A DNA stretch of 64,000 nucleotides from Tetraselmis striata (Eukaryota > Chlorophyta > Chlorodendrophyceae > Chlorodendrales > Chlorodendraceae). A program made the position numbers and the translations under genes. Under the pieces are notes generated by a model that saw only the letters and a list, made by a program, of their open reading frames with translations, was not told the origin of the DNA and did not search any database. Every line of letters begins with the position of its first letter. Position 1 is the stretch's first letter. This document shows, in pieces, positions 21,881 to 32,536 of the stretch. Where the stretch lies: NCBI GenBank assembly GCA_006384855.1, contig VCJN01001728.1, positions 248,001-312,000 of the forward strand. Reading direction: 5' to 3'.

Positions 21881-22891
21881 TCCAAAATCTCGTCCATCCG
21901 TATCGAAAGCACAGCCTGCAAAACGAGGTGGACGGGATGGATTTAACCCGTATGGTACGTTCCCGCGGGATTAGAACCCGTCCACCGTCTCGTCCACCCG
22001 TTTCGAAAGGCGCGTATTGAGAGCTGGTAGGATGGGGCTACCTTTCGGGTGCTCCTTTGGTCCATGCGCGGTAAGTACCCTTTTTTGTACGCGAGTACTA
22101 GCGCCCTCCACTCCTGGGACAGCAATAGCAGTAGTACTCTACCTTCATGGCCTGCCCCGGGGGGGGGGTGGTCCCCATTTGTTTCGTGCTTCCCTTTCGG
22201 TCTTTCTGGTCGTTCCTTGGCTTCAATGCTTCCCTTGACCCTTTTGTTCCTTGGCGACTTCGTGGTTCCCTTGGCTCTTCCTTGGTTCTTGGCTCCCTGG
22301 CCTCGTGCTTGACCTTGGTTTCAGGCTTATGTCTCTCTTTTGCTGGCAACCTTTCATAGCTGCTTTTAGTTTTGTTTGTAGTGCGCATATGTTAAAGCAC
22401 TGATGTAAAAAGATTCTCATATATCCTCGGTCGCCCTCAATGTCATGACGATGATGCACACGTACAGGGTGGTCGCTACCCGTGCATGTGAGGTAGTCGC
22501 TTGTCGCTACGGAACGCACCAGCAAGGGTACCACTGGTACCCCTGGTACCAATAGTCAAGTACCGGCACTACAGTACTAACCTTTATTTAATATTGTTCT
22601 AAACTTGTTTATGGGGTTTCATTCTTTCCCTAACCGCTTTTCCGCCTACCGTTGCTTCTCATTGGTACGGGTTAATAGGCACCTCTCGTTGCGCCCTTTT
22701 TGGGGTGCAGCACGAGTAGACATAAAAGCAACCATAATAGATGAGTTTGCAATCTTCCAGTTTCGCTGAGTTTTAGGCAGCGATTAACTGTCTCGCAACC
22801 TGTTGCGAGCAAGGTCACCCCACGTTGTTCCAGACCACACCCGGCTCACCACCCGTGTGTGAAATTCTCATCCGTACAACCGTGCGTCATC

Positions 22892-23459
22892 ATGTCGGAT
22901 GGAGAAGAACCCGTCGTTGAGCCGACGCACCTCAAGCAGAATGACCGGCGCTTGCTGGCCCAGGAGGAGTGGTATCTTTGGATGTCGTGTTTCGGAGCCC
23001 ACATGGCAGCACTCTTTGTAGCTCTCGACGAGTTGCTACCCTACGTTCTTGATGCCAATCGAGACATAACCCCCTACCTCGAGGGCGCTCGGAATCACGC
23101 CAAGGCCCATCGAAAAGGCATTTCGCTTTTGTCTAGCCATCCTGCGGAGGCTTAACGAGGTCAAACGTGTGCACGGTGACCAAGGTGTTATGGACGTACT
23201 GCGGGCTCAGCGTTTTCGGCCTACTGCCGAGCATCTCGGCTCTGCAATTTTCGGGAAGCTGATGAAGGACTACAAGCGTCGTGTCTTCGAGGCGACGGTT
23301 GCCAGCATCAGCGCAAAAGCTACCGCCACTGCTCGGGTGGCGGCAACGGCTGCATGACGCGGGCGTGGACGTGGGCGTGGCGCGGTGAAGGTGAGCACGA
23401 GTGACGGTGTGGGGCGCCTTTCGTCGGAGCTGCTGGCACTTTGCGAGGCCACCTTTCGG
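22892..23459 (+). pseudogene. gag-like ORF, internally deleted
   Basis: It starts MSDGEEPVVEPT, identical to the start of the 31174 copy. It then jumps directly to KQNDRRLLAQEEW..MSCFGAHMAALFVALDELLPY, a block that in the other copy lies about 390 bp further on, so this copy carries an internal deletion. A frameshift near 23110 separates it from KRVHGDQGVMDVLRAQRF and ASISAKATATARVAATA. The end is Gly/Arg-rich, as in nucleic-acid-binding gag tails. No zinc knuckle is seen. Confidence 0.6.
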
Positions 23460-23920
23460 TGACCCCCGCACGGTGAACCTTATCAACTCAACGGCGGGAG
23501 GAGCGCCATGTGTCCGGGCCGGACCCCCCCCCCCCCCCCCCCCCGCCCCCAACCTCACAGACTTCATTTAGACCTTCCTCGGTTCGGCGATTTTTACAAA
23601 TATAGCCGAGCGCGGCTCAACCATCCGCACACCTGTACATGACGGCTCAACAATCCGCCTCCCGTACCATTATTTCATCGCTGCGTCCGTCGGTTGTTAC
23701 ACTGCGTGTTACAACAAGTTCGCAACGATCAAGCTTCGCGCGTGTACGTTGCGCGCGTGACATCCGCTACGAGCGCGACGGGCGCGCGAGGCGGCCCTCC
23801 TACCTGAACTTGGGCCCCGCAAACCCGTATTGATGTTGTTGCAAACCCGTCCAGCAACTACTGGCCAACCGCCGGCCAACCGCCGGGAACCAAACCGCTG
23901 CCGCCGAGTATTTTACTAAA

Positions 23921-24846
23921 ATGAACCCGCCCCATGTTACTCCGTCGGCCAAGCGCCGTACTTACGTAATTGACGAGCCCGAAGTTATCGCCCCTTGGGT
24001 TGCTTCACTCCGGTCTCGCTTACGACATGCGTTCGGCTCAGACGAGCTGGGACAGCGGACACTCGACCTACTCTCCAGCTCACCCCTCACCGCGCAGACG
24101 TTCAAAAGCTACGCATGCAGACTGTCTCAGTTCGCGGAGTTCTGTCACGACTCCGAGAACATCAGCCCGCTGGAGGCGACCACTGCTACTGTCGTCCGGT
24201 ACGTTGTTTGGATTGGTGAGCGGGGGCACATTGGAGTTAAGTCGTTACAACCCTACATGTCAGCCTTCAACGCGTTCGTTGAGCTACACAACCTCGACCC
24301 GATCGCCAAAGACAGCCTGGACCGCAGCTCGTCGTGGCCGATGCTAAGGCAACGCCGCATGGCGGCTGCCCCTTTGTGAGTTCATGTGCCTGCTAATGCC
24401 GCTTAAATCTTCGTATTGAGCGCGCAGAGTTGATTGTGTCCGCTCTCCCCCCGAGGACCAATACGACTTCCGAGCCCGCCTCATGGCTTCGGTTGTCAAC
24501 TTCATATTCTTTGCCAGAGGACTTACTGGCGAGTCCTGTCGAGTACGGGACGTGCATGTTGACGACTACAAGATTACCTTGCAATGGTACCGCGAGAAAG
24601 GCCGCGCCGGTCGACGCGGCCTCGACGACCTGCGCGTACTGCTCCTTCCAGTGTCGGAGCACCCCCGCATTGCGCGTTTCCTTGACCACTTGATCGACCA
24701 CGTGTAGTCTGCCCCCCTGGCCCATGTTGCCTTGGCCGATACCTACTTCTGGGCGGTCACCCCGAGCGAGCAGTCCAAGCCTTGGACTGCCGCCACCATG
24801 CCGGACTGGCTCTCTACGGCCGTTTGTCTCGTCGGTGCCGCCCCCG

Positions 24847-24877
<31 letters not shown>

Positions 24878-25138
24878 CCCCTCCCCGCCGGCACTTCCTG
24901 GAGCTCACACAGCCTTCGCAAGGGAGCAGCATCTGCCGCTAACGCCATCGGAACTCCACTGTCCCACATTCGCTACCAAAGCGGTTGGGCCACTAACTCC
25001 GACTTCGTTCTGGACTACATCGACCCCAACGTCCTTCCTTCGCATGGCGCGTGGTTGTTCTTCGGTCACATCGCGCCCCTCCGCCACTTCCAATTCCAGC
25101 AAGACTCCGCAGCGGTGGCCTTCCCGGTGCGCCCTTGA
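23921..25138 (+). pseudogene. tyrosine recombinase of gag-YR element copy 1
   Basis: Starts MNPPHVTPSAKRRTY. A SAM-like N-terminal domain carries TFKSYACRLSQFAEFCHDSE and WIGERGHIGVKSLQPYMSAF. The catalytic half begins with VVNFIFFARGLTG and VRDVHVDDYKITLQWYREKG. After a C tract (24847-24876) come HSLRKGAA (24907-24918) and FVLDYIDPNV with the nucleophile Tyr at 25015-25017. Frame changes near 24370 and at the C tract break the ORF, but the R, HxxR and Y positions are all recognisable. It is closely related to the 32537 copy and more distantly to the recombinase at 7.7 kb. Confidence 0.85.
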
Positions 25139-25221
25139 TGACCTGGCGCTAACCTTTCTCCCTCAATCCACCGCTCTCTCCGTTCGCTCATCACTGGCAA
25201 AACCAGACACAACTTTGAAAT

Positions 25222-25408
25222 GTTGTAAACTTGTTTATGGGGTGTCCTCCTTTCCCTTACCGCTTTTCCGGCTACCGTGTGCTCAATGGTACGGTTACTA
25301 GGCACCTGTCGTTGCGCCCTTTTTTGAGTGCAGCACGAGTAGACTACATTAAAGCAGCCATAATAGTTGAGCCTGCCATCTTCTAGTTTCGCGGCGTTAC
25401 ACGCAGCG
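25222..25408 (+). repeat. A2 direct repeat of gag-YR element copy 1
   Basis: It matches 22597-22782 and the two A repeats of the sister element (30876-31059 and 33810-33997). Shared words are AAACTTGTTTATGGGGT, CCGCTTTTCCG, GTCGTTGCGCCC, GTGCAGCACGAGTAGAC and a C-terminal GCAGCG. Left and right copies differ at many positions, so the insertion is older than the PAT-type element at 4.2 kb. Confidence 0.85.
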
Positions 25409-25511
25409 CCCCCCTGACTCCGTTTTCTCTCCACGCCTTCACTTCATCTCCCTGCCAATTTCGGCTCTTGTCCTTGGAAATTTTTGGCAAAACCAGACTC
25501 AACTTTGAAAT

Positions 25512-26480
25512 ATAGTAATTCGCATAATTCCTATTATGTGCGTGTGTCTAACTTTGAAGCATGTACACCTGCCCACAAAAGTCTTGCCCCACTTGTCAAG
25601 CATCAATTGTAGATTGGCCGATTATGAGCCCTCACCTTCGTTTCCGGCCGCGCCCTTCCATGTGTCATACGTGAACACGACATCATGCGTGGGGTGAGCC
25701 CAAAGTAGCATTTGTTGTGCTCTCGTTGTAAAAGCCATCCGTGTGCGTGTCATTGTTCAGGGTTGGTAATGAATTTGATAACCCAATGTCACGAGGGCAC
25801 GAATTTTTATATCGCACGTATATGGGTTCTATCTGTACGGATGCACGCCAAGAGTTAGCTCTACCATCGTAGAGCACATTCACAAATGCGCGCTCTCCCC
25901 ACCGTCGGCATGCAAGCAAGTGAGCAGTCCCGCAAAACGGCCAATACTGCGATTAAGGCTTGCTCCAAAACCAGCCCACCTACAGCTGCTGTCCGCATTC
26001 AATGCGCCCTTGGTAGAGCCGGGCTTCAGCCCATACTGCGCAGGGGTGCAACCCCCGAGTCAGCGGGTGGGTCCATATGGTCACCTGCTAGGGCATCGTC
26101 CAGGGTATGCGGTAGGGCTGGCCATCAATACGCTCCCATATTATGCTATTGGGCTGCGCCTAGCGGGCCCCTAAGCGGGGAGAATCCACCCGCCCCAGGC
26201 GAGTGCAACGCCTTTTTGTCGGGATGCGGGTCGCGCGGTAAGCCACTGTACTAGGGTTTGTAGGAAAACATAAAAGTAGTTGCATTGCCCCCCCCCCCCC
26301 CCCCCTTACCCCCCTCGGTTATATTTCCACCGAGGGGCCCGGCAGGGTTCGAACCAGCGCATAGCGGAATCACGAGCGTAACAGGCAGGCCCCCCCTCCG
26401 CCACCTATCACATCTCAAGCCGTTGGTGAATATTCTAAGTTAATTATATCATAAAAATGCGCCACTGTACCACTCGGCGG
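25512..26480. other. spacer, no gene recognised
   Basis: Short unassigned frames only. A C tract lies at about 26288-26305. A TTCGAACC word at about 26350 gives a weak T-arm-like hairpin, but no tRNA cloverleaf can be built around it. Confidence 0.45.
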
Positions 26481-26496
26481 TCGGCGCCGCCGGTGC

Positions 26497-27420
26497 TGGC
26501 GTGGCGATATGGACAGAGATGTACATGGCAAGACTTCCGACGGGGATTGTCTATTACCGGTTCGATTTTACGGGTGTGAAGTATGGGGCATGGATAGAAC
26601 TAGCGGCGAAAATAATACGCTCATTACAAACCGTGCTCATTCAATGCTTGTGGCGCCTCATTCGGGTAGGTAAAAACTCCCCTGGGGTGGCCACTGCACC
26701 GATGATGCGGGAATTGGATATTGCGCCCATAGAGGCTACGGCCGCTGCGGCACGGGCTCGGGCGTTCCTTTAAGTATCCGACTTGAATACATGTATAACC
26801 CATTTAGTAGATCTGCCAAGTCGGGCGCGCCCTAACACGTGGACGTCGGGAACTGTGCGGTGGTTAGATCGACTAGCTAGGGCGAACGTAGGGCTAGCTG
26901 AGGGGGCGCACCTTCCACTTGAGTGGAGGTCACTAGCCGCGCGCGATGCCGCTAAACAAGAAAAGGCATCGGTGTGGGCGCGTTACGAATCGTCGGCATC
27001 GTTAACACGCACTAAAACCTGGGGTATACATGTCTAGGCGGCCTATGCGTCAAACCCGTTGCCACAGTACGGTGTGGGTGTCCCCGCAGGGGTTGTGGCC
27101 GGGCTACACATTATGATACAATTACTCACCCGAGTATTTCCCACTGCCCGCCGATTGGCCCGGATTCGTGCCATGCCTGAGCGGTTCCTGGAGCACTCCC
27201 CTGCATGTGTGGTTGAGGTGAATCTAAGACTATCGAACATATGTTGGTGGAGTGCCCGCGGTGGCGGTATCACCGTCATAATTTGGCGTTGTTAATTCCG
27301 GAGTTTGGGGATTTTATTAGTAGTCAGGCTATTGCGTCAACACTTGAGGACCTAACTGCCTTTATTTTGGGCGGGGTCCCCCCTCCCTTCACGGCGCTAT
27401 GGATTTTACTGGGAATGGGA
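26497..27420 (+). pseudogene. LINE reverse transcriptase C-terminal region with zinc-binding motif
   Basis: Decayed end of a non-LTR retrotransposon ORF2. The first frame has KIIRSLQTVLIQCLWRLIRV and MMRELDIAPIEATAAAARAR, the helical thumb/linker seen in algal LINE proteins. After a stop come SRARPNTWTSGTVRWLDRLA and KASVWARYES. In a third frame ESKTIEHMLVECPRWRYHR with a preceding CxxC forms the zf-RVT-type CCHC-like motif that closes such ORFs. At least three frame breaks and stops. The polymerase core (YxDD) is missing, so the copy is truncated at its 5' side. Confidence 0.65.
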
Positions 27421-27599
27421 AAATTTTCCAGCTATGGTCTCGTCGGGCACTCTCTCACATCGCATTTTTTTGTTGCACATGTATCGCACTCCCGTGATGA
27501 TTTGCTCCGTGGGATGGGTTTTGCCCCAACTCGCATTACTCGAATGGGCCGACGCCCTCCGACGGGGAGAAAAGGGCAATATTATAGCGTAAACGGTAC

Positions 27600-28560
27600 A
27601 TGCCACTATGCTTAACTATTGTCCCGCTAAAATGGTACAATTTACTAGCTCGCGCGCCAAACAATGTACCACACATATGTATAAAGCGCAAAGTACTGTA
27701 TCCGTGCCGTCGCCGCCGCCATCCCGTATCCCGCCCACTCGAGTGGGGGGGGGGGGGGGGGGGGGGCTGCGCAGTACTACTACCTCTACACCTACCACCG
27801 CCAAGGCCGCCTCAGAACCCAAACCGGCCCGTGGCCAACAGCTATGCATAGAAAAGGATCCCACGCGACACATGCCTAAAGGGTCTTAACTTTCGCAAAA
27901 TGGCGGAGACGCCCGGATCCGTGACAGGAATGGACTCCGCCTACCTTCGGCGTAGGTCTGCACGGCTGGTGAGTAGGGATGCTGCCGCCTCTTATGTGCT
28001 TGCGTCCCTATGCCTTACCTGCCCTACTTCCTATCGAGAGTTGCAGCTCACGCCCTTACTGCCATGCAAGCTGGGGTAGGCCCCATCCCGATGGAGGTGC
28101 CTAACACCCCCCCCCCCCCCCCCCCACCCCCCTTCCCCCGCACGCGGCCTCCCTCTCGAGAGTCTGCCAACCGGCCCGCCCGACCCTCTCGGCCAAGGGA
28201 TGCGTCTGCTCGACGTGCCCCCACCCAACGCTCCCGTCGCGTGACGGCCTTGGCCGTTGGACCTAGCCATGCCGATACGCAATCAGTGGCGGGTCAGGGG
28301 CATGGCCCGCCAGCGGCAGACATGTCGCCGAGTATGGCTGCCGCTGGCGATGCTGCCGAGGGTTGGCCTACGCCTGGCGATAGCCATGCTGGGGAGAGCG
28401 GCAGGCATGGAGCCGGCGCGTCGGCAGCCACACTCTTTGGACTCGCGCTCGCATTAGGCGGGGGTGACGGCGTGCCGGATGCCAACAGTCCGGAGGCTAA
28501 AGGCGCGACAACCACCATGCCCACGGTAAGAGCTGTGGAATAGGCAGGATGGAGGGCGGG
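27600..28560 (+). other. proline/alanine-rich non-conserved sequence, possible retroelement ORF1 relic
   Basis: A G tract (27746-27765) and a C tract (about 28107-28130) flank low-complexity frames such as 28010-28543, rich in Ala, Pro, Ser and Arg. Retroelement ORF1 proteins often look like this, but nothing here is diagnostic. Confidence 0.3.
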
Positions 28561-28594
28561 GGTGAGGGGGGGTGTGGCCGTGCTGCGATATAAT

Positions 28595-28660
28595 GCGATG
28601 GCGACATAATTAGCAAGCCGTAAAAATATTTTTACGGATTGCTAATTATGTCGCCATCGC
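28595..28660. repeat. 66-bp near-perfect palindrome
   Basis: GCGATGGCGACATAATTAGC on the left pairs with GCTAATTATGTCGCCATCGC on the right, meeting at GTAAAAATATTTTTAC. One mismatch is seen. The right arm is also the first unit boundary of the 186-bp tandem array that starts at 28641. Confidence 0.9.
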
Positions 28661-29775
28661 ACGTTTGGCCCACAGCCCCCGATTGCAAAGCACGAGTGAC
28701 GCACCGCCTTGCCTTGCTGCCGACGAGTCGCAGCCGGCCTCAAATGAAGCGACGCAAGTCGCCAAGGTGGGCGGCCTTGCTGCGATGTAAGGCTATGCTG
28801 GGCAGTTTTAGTTTTCGGCTTGCTAATTATTATGTCGCCGTCGCACGTTCGACCCACAGCCCCCGAGTGCAAAAGCTGGCACGAGCAATGCACTCCCTGC
28901 CCCCACTGCCGATGAGTTGTAGCCGACCTCAAAAGAAGCAACGCCAGTCGCCAAGGCGGGCGGCCTTGCTGCGATGTAAGGCTATGCTGGGCAGTTTTAG
29001 TTTTCGGCTCGCTAACTATGTCGCCATCCCACTTTCGACCCACAGTCCCCGAGTGCAAAAGCTAGCTCGAGCGACGAACCCCCTGCCCCGCTGCAGCCAA
29101 GTCGTAGCCGGCCTCGAAAGAGGCAACGTCAGTCGCCTAGGCGGGCGGCCTTGCTGCGATGTAAGGGTATGCTAGGTTTTTGTAGTTTTCGACTTGCTAA
29201 TTATGCCGCCATTGCACGTTCCACCGACAGCCCCCGAGTGCAAAAGCTGACTCTATAGCGATGCACCCCCTCGCCCGCTGCCGACAAGTCGCAGCCGGCC
29301 TCAACAGAAGCGACGCCAGTCGCCAAGGTGGGCGGCCTTGCTGCGATGTAAGGCTATGCTGGGCAGTTTTAAATATCGGCTTGCTTATTATGTCGCCATC
29401 CCAGTTTCGACCCACAGTCCCCGACTGCAAAAGCTGGCACGAGCGACGAACCCCCTGCCCCCGCTGCAGCCGACGCGTAGCCGGCCTTGTAAGAGGCGAC
29501 GCCAGTCGCCAAGGTGGGCGGCCTTGCTGCGATGTAAGGGTATGCTAGGTTTTGTAGTTTTTCGGATTGCTAATTATGCCGCCATCGCACGTTCCACCGA
29601 CAGCCCCCGACTGCAAAAGCTTGCACGGGCGACGCACCCCCTTCGCCTTGCTGCCGGCGAGTCGTAGCCGGCTCGCAAGAGGCGCCGCGAGTCGCCAAGG
29701 TGGGCGGCCTTGCTGCGATGTAAGGCTATGCTGGGCAGTTTTAGTTTTCGGCTTGCTAATTATTATGTCGCCATC
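28641..29775 (+). repeat. 186-bp tandem array, six units, dimeric higher-order pattern
   Basis: Unit starts (GCTAATTA or variants) are at 28641, 28822, 29011, 29196, 29383, 29569 and a partial one at 29755; spacings are 181, 189, 185, 187, 186 and 186. Each unit holds CCACAGYCCCCGA.TGCAAAGC, CGTAGCCGGC or CGCAGCCGGC, and GGGCGGCCTTGCTGCGATGTAAGG. Units 3 and 5 share CATCCCA.TTTCGACCCAC, and units 4 and 6 share GCCGCCAT.GCACGTTCCACCGAC, so units 3-4 and 5-6 are copies of a dimer. The ORFs over it are artefacts. Confidence 0.92.
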
Positions 29776-30721
29776 ACGCAGCGTTGTAGCGTGGTGGCAT
29801 CCCGTGCAGGGCCGACGTTAACCGTTCGACGGAGTGCGCACCCCATAGGAAATCGTCGACGTGTCTTAGGGTTTCGTCACGTGGCAACATGTTTACCCCG
29901 GTTTTTCGCAACCCGGCAACGGCATCAATGCTAGCATCTGCGCCGCCTCCCGCGCGTGGCGCCTGCCTGGGCGGCCCGCCTTCGGCCGGCGCCGCAGCAC
30001 CCCCGCACGATGGCGCGCCCTCCATACCCGCGCCAAGAAACCGAAACCGAAACAAAGATTCCGCGACCGGGCAGCCGTTCGTCCCGGACCAAAATGGGGA
30101 GGGCGACCCGGTCGACACCCTCCTCCATAGATGCAGCTAGACGGCCGCGACAACCACATACCGGCCGCGCCCGCACAGTCACCGGCCCCCAACCCGCCGA
30201 CGACCCCGCTTCCCGCTTCACCCGCGACGCGCATCAGACCGGGCCCAACACCATCGCCGGAACCCCCCCCCCCCCCCCCCCCCCCCCCCCTCTTCGTCCC
30301 CTGCACAGTCGATCTGCGGGACACACCGAAGCCCTCGCCACCTCCCGCCTGCGCGATGGGTCAGTCCAGCACCGCAGCACTCCCGACTTATTACCTTGAG
30401 CCCAACATCTTCGGCGCTGCCGGCGGGACGCCTCGGTTGCCTCAGCTCGAGCGTTGCAACTCTGCTGGTGGGGCAGGGAGGAAGGGAAGGGGCGTCTGTG
30501 GGGGTTTCCTAGCTGCACCCGTCCGGATGGCGGGCAACATGTATCGATAGGTGGGAGATTGGCTGGATTTGTATGGGGCCCTGAAAAATAGTCCAAGCTA
30601 GAACTGCCGCGCCATAGTGGACTAGGATAGGGACATGAAGGGGGTTTGCAACAAATTAAGAAGGAAAATGCAAAGGAGACAGAATGTGCACGTTAGGCGG
30701 GGGACAAAGCAACCTTCAAAG
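29776..30721. other. GC-rich low-complexity stretch, no gene recognised
   Basis: Long overlapping open frames on both strands reflect base composition. A C tract lies at about 30266-30291. A minus-strand peptide ending near 29776 (LPRDETLRHVDDFLWGAHS) looks protein-like and may be a transposon fragment, but I cannot name it. Confidence 0.35.
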
Positions 30722-30840
30722 GGCTGCACGCTACGCTAGACCTTATGCGAGTTCGTGCCGGGGGGCCATACGACAGTTGGCCCGTTGAGCATCAGACTAA
30801 GCGGGAATATAGTTACTTGTAAGAAATTTCAAATTTCAAG
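30722..30840 (+). repeat. dispersed ~130-bp repeat, copy 2
   Basis: Same family as 10670-10795 and 40548-40690 (inverted). It starts GGGCTGCACGCT and ends CTTGTAAGAAATTTCAAATT plus TCAAGTA. It lies about 35 bases upstream of the left terminus of gag-YR element copy 2. Confidence 0.6.
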
Positions 30841-31173
30841 TAATAGCGCTATCCGTATGCGCATGCGACTATGTATGTTCTAAACTTGTTTATAAGGTTT
30901 CCTCCTTTCCCTACCCGCTTTTCGGCTACCGTTGCTTCTAAGTGGTACGGGTTACTAGGCACCTGTCGTTGCGCCCTTTTTGTGCAGCACGAGTAGACAT
31001 GAAAGCATCCGTAACATCTGAGCATACCATCTTCTAGTTTCGTTGCGTTACACGCAGCGATTAACTGCCTCGCAACCTGATGCGAGCAAGGTCACTCCAC
31101 GTTGTTCAAGACCACACCCGGCTCACCATCCGTGTGTGAAATCCGGCTCTCATCCGTACGTCCGAGCGTTACC

Positions 31174-32110
31174 ATGTCAGATGGAGAAGAGCCCGTCGTT
31201 GAGCCGACGCTCGAATCACTACAAGCATACATACATGAAGGCCCAGTCTATATTGTTGCGCGAGCCTGCAGCAATGTTAGCTCAATTGACGGCTCGTGAC
31301 CATGTAGTTGATGGAGGCGGAGCACATTACTATGGTTCCGGGCAGTGCGTCACGGGACAGCCCCTAGGCAAGCCGCGGCGGGGGAGCCGCGGAGCGCCCC
31401 GACTTGCTAGAGCTAGTAGCCCATAGCGGCCGTGTCGGAGCAAAATCCGTGAGTGACGAGGACAACTACCTCGCGGTGCCAAAGCTACTGCAACGAGCAG
31501 AGCTTGGTTACGAGGCCGTTCGACCGGTCAGCCGAGTGCTTGGGCTCTTCTCCCTGAGCACCGACATAACGATGGACTACCTCAAGCGAGATGACCGGCG
31601 CTTGCTGGCCCAGGAGGAGTACATTTGGATGACGTGTTTTGGAGCTCACATGGCTGCCCTTTTCGTGGCCCTCGACGAGGTGTTACCCTATATCCCTGCT
31701 GCTACTCTAGACTTCACCCTCTACCTCGCTCGCGCTAGGAATCACGCCGAGGCCATCGACAAGGCGTTTCGCTTTCATCTAGCTTTCGTGCGGACGCTTT
31801 GCGAGATCAAGCGTGTACACGGTGACCAAGGCGTGATGGACGTACTGCGGGCTCAGCGTTTTCAGCGTGCTACCTAGCACCTGAGCTCCGCAATTTTTGA
31901 GACTTGATGAAGAACTACGAGCGTCGTGTCTTCGAGGCGACGGTCGCCAGCAGCGTGAAAGCTACCGCTACTACTAGTGCAGCAACGGCGCTCGCTGGAC
32001 GCGAGCGTGGACGTGGGCGTGGCGGCGGTCGCGGGCGTGGCCGCGAAGGTGAGCAAGAGTGACGGTGTGGAGCGCCTCTCGTCGGAGCTGCTGGCGCTTT
32101 GTGAGGTCAC
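31174..32110 (+). pseudogene. gag-like ORF of gag-YR element copy 2
   Basis: Starts MSDGEEPVVEPTLESLQAYI. After a stop near 31299 the protein continues in another frame (about 31404-31877) with LELVAHSGRVGAKSVSDEDN, VSRVLGLFSLS, DDRRLLAQEEYIWMTCFGAH and IKRVHGDQGVMDVLRAQRF. A Gly/Arg-rich tail (about 31995-32050) follows. This copy keeps the ~390 bp that copy 1 has lost between the N-terminus and the DDRRLLAQEE block. Confidence 0.6.
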
Positions 32111-32536
32111 CTTTTGGTGACCGCCGCACGGCGAATCTTAGCAGCTCAACGGCAAGATGAGCGTCATGTGTCCGGACCGAACCCTCCCACGTTACAGACT
32201 TCATTTAGACCTTCCTCGGTGCGGCGCTTCTTACAGCTACAGCCGAGTGCGGCTCAACCATCCGCACACATGTACATGGCGGCTCAACAATCCGCCTCCC
32301 TTACCATTATTTCATCGCTGCGTCCGTCGGTTGTTACAATGCGTGTTACAACAAGTTCGCAACGACCAAGCTTCGCGCGTGTGCGTTACGCGCGTGACAT
32401 GCGCGACGGGAGCGCGGGGCGGCCCTCCTACCTGAACCTAGCCCCGCAAACCCGTACTGGTACCCTTACTGACCAGTCCAGCGACTACCGACTTACCATT
32501 GGCAACCTAACCGCCGCGGCCGAGTACTTTGCTACA

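Larger units (their letters stand above)
20154..22406. mobile_element. inverted-repeat-bounded composite region
   Basis: About 152 bases at 20154-20307 recur inverted at 22255-22406 (for example GGTTGCCAGCAAAAGAGAGA on the left, its complement on the right). A second, inner inverted pair lies at about 20752-20796 and 21974-22016 (GGGTGGACGAGACGGTGGAC). The same outer repeat occurs again at 53276-53400 and in part at 52734-52785, so it is a dispersed family. The region could be a single element with long inverted ends, or two copies inserted in opposite directions. Inside lie retroelement ORF fragments. No transposase is visible. Confidence 0.55.
22597..25511 (+). mobile_element. non-autonomous gag + tyrosine-recombinase element with split direct repeats (copy 1)
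   Basis: About 2.9 kb. A1 (22597-22782) and A2 (25222-25408) are direct repeats of about 186 bp. A ~26-bp B repeat (GGCAAAACCAGAC.CAACTTTGAAAT) occurs just before A2 (about 25195-25220) and again at about 25486-25511. This A1...B1-A2-B2 order is the same as in the RT-bearing element at 4.2-9.1 kb, although the repeat sequences differ. Between the repeats there is a gag-like ORF and a tyrosine recombinase, and only about 560 bp between them, too little for RT and RNase H. Copy 2 at 30.9-34.1 kb has the same layout. Confidence 0.85.

Noticed and set aside
26330..26430. Second tRNA-like TTCGAACC hairpin
   Set aside because: The T-stem contains a mismatch and no D-arm, anticodon arm or acceptor can be formed.
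28641..29775. Tandem array as a possible CRISPR-like repeat-spacer locus
   Set aside because: The 186-bp units are repeated along their whole length with no unique spacers, in a eukaryotic genome. It is an ordinary satellite.
28642..29934. Open frames with recurring LLRCKAMLGSFSFRLANY peptides
   Set aside because: They follow the 186-bp repeat period (62 codons) and are a by-product of the array.
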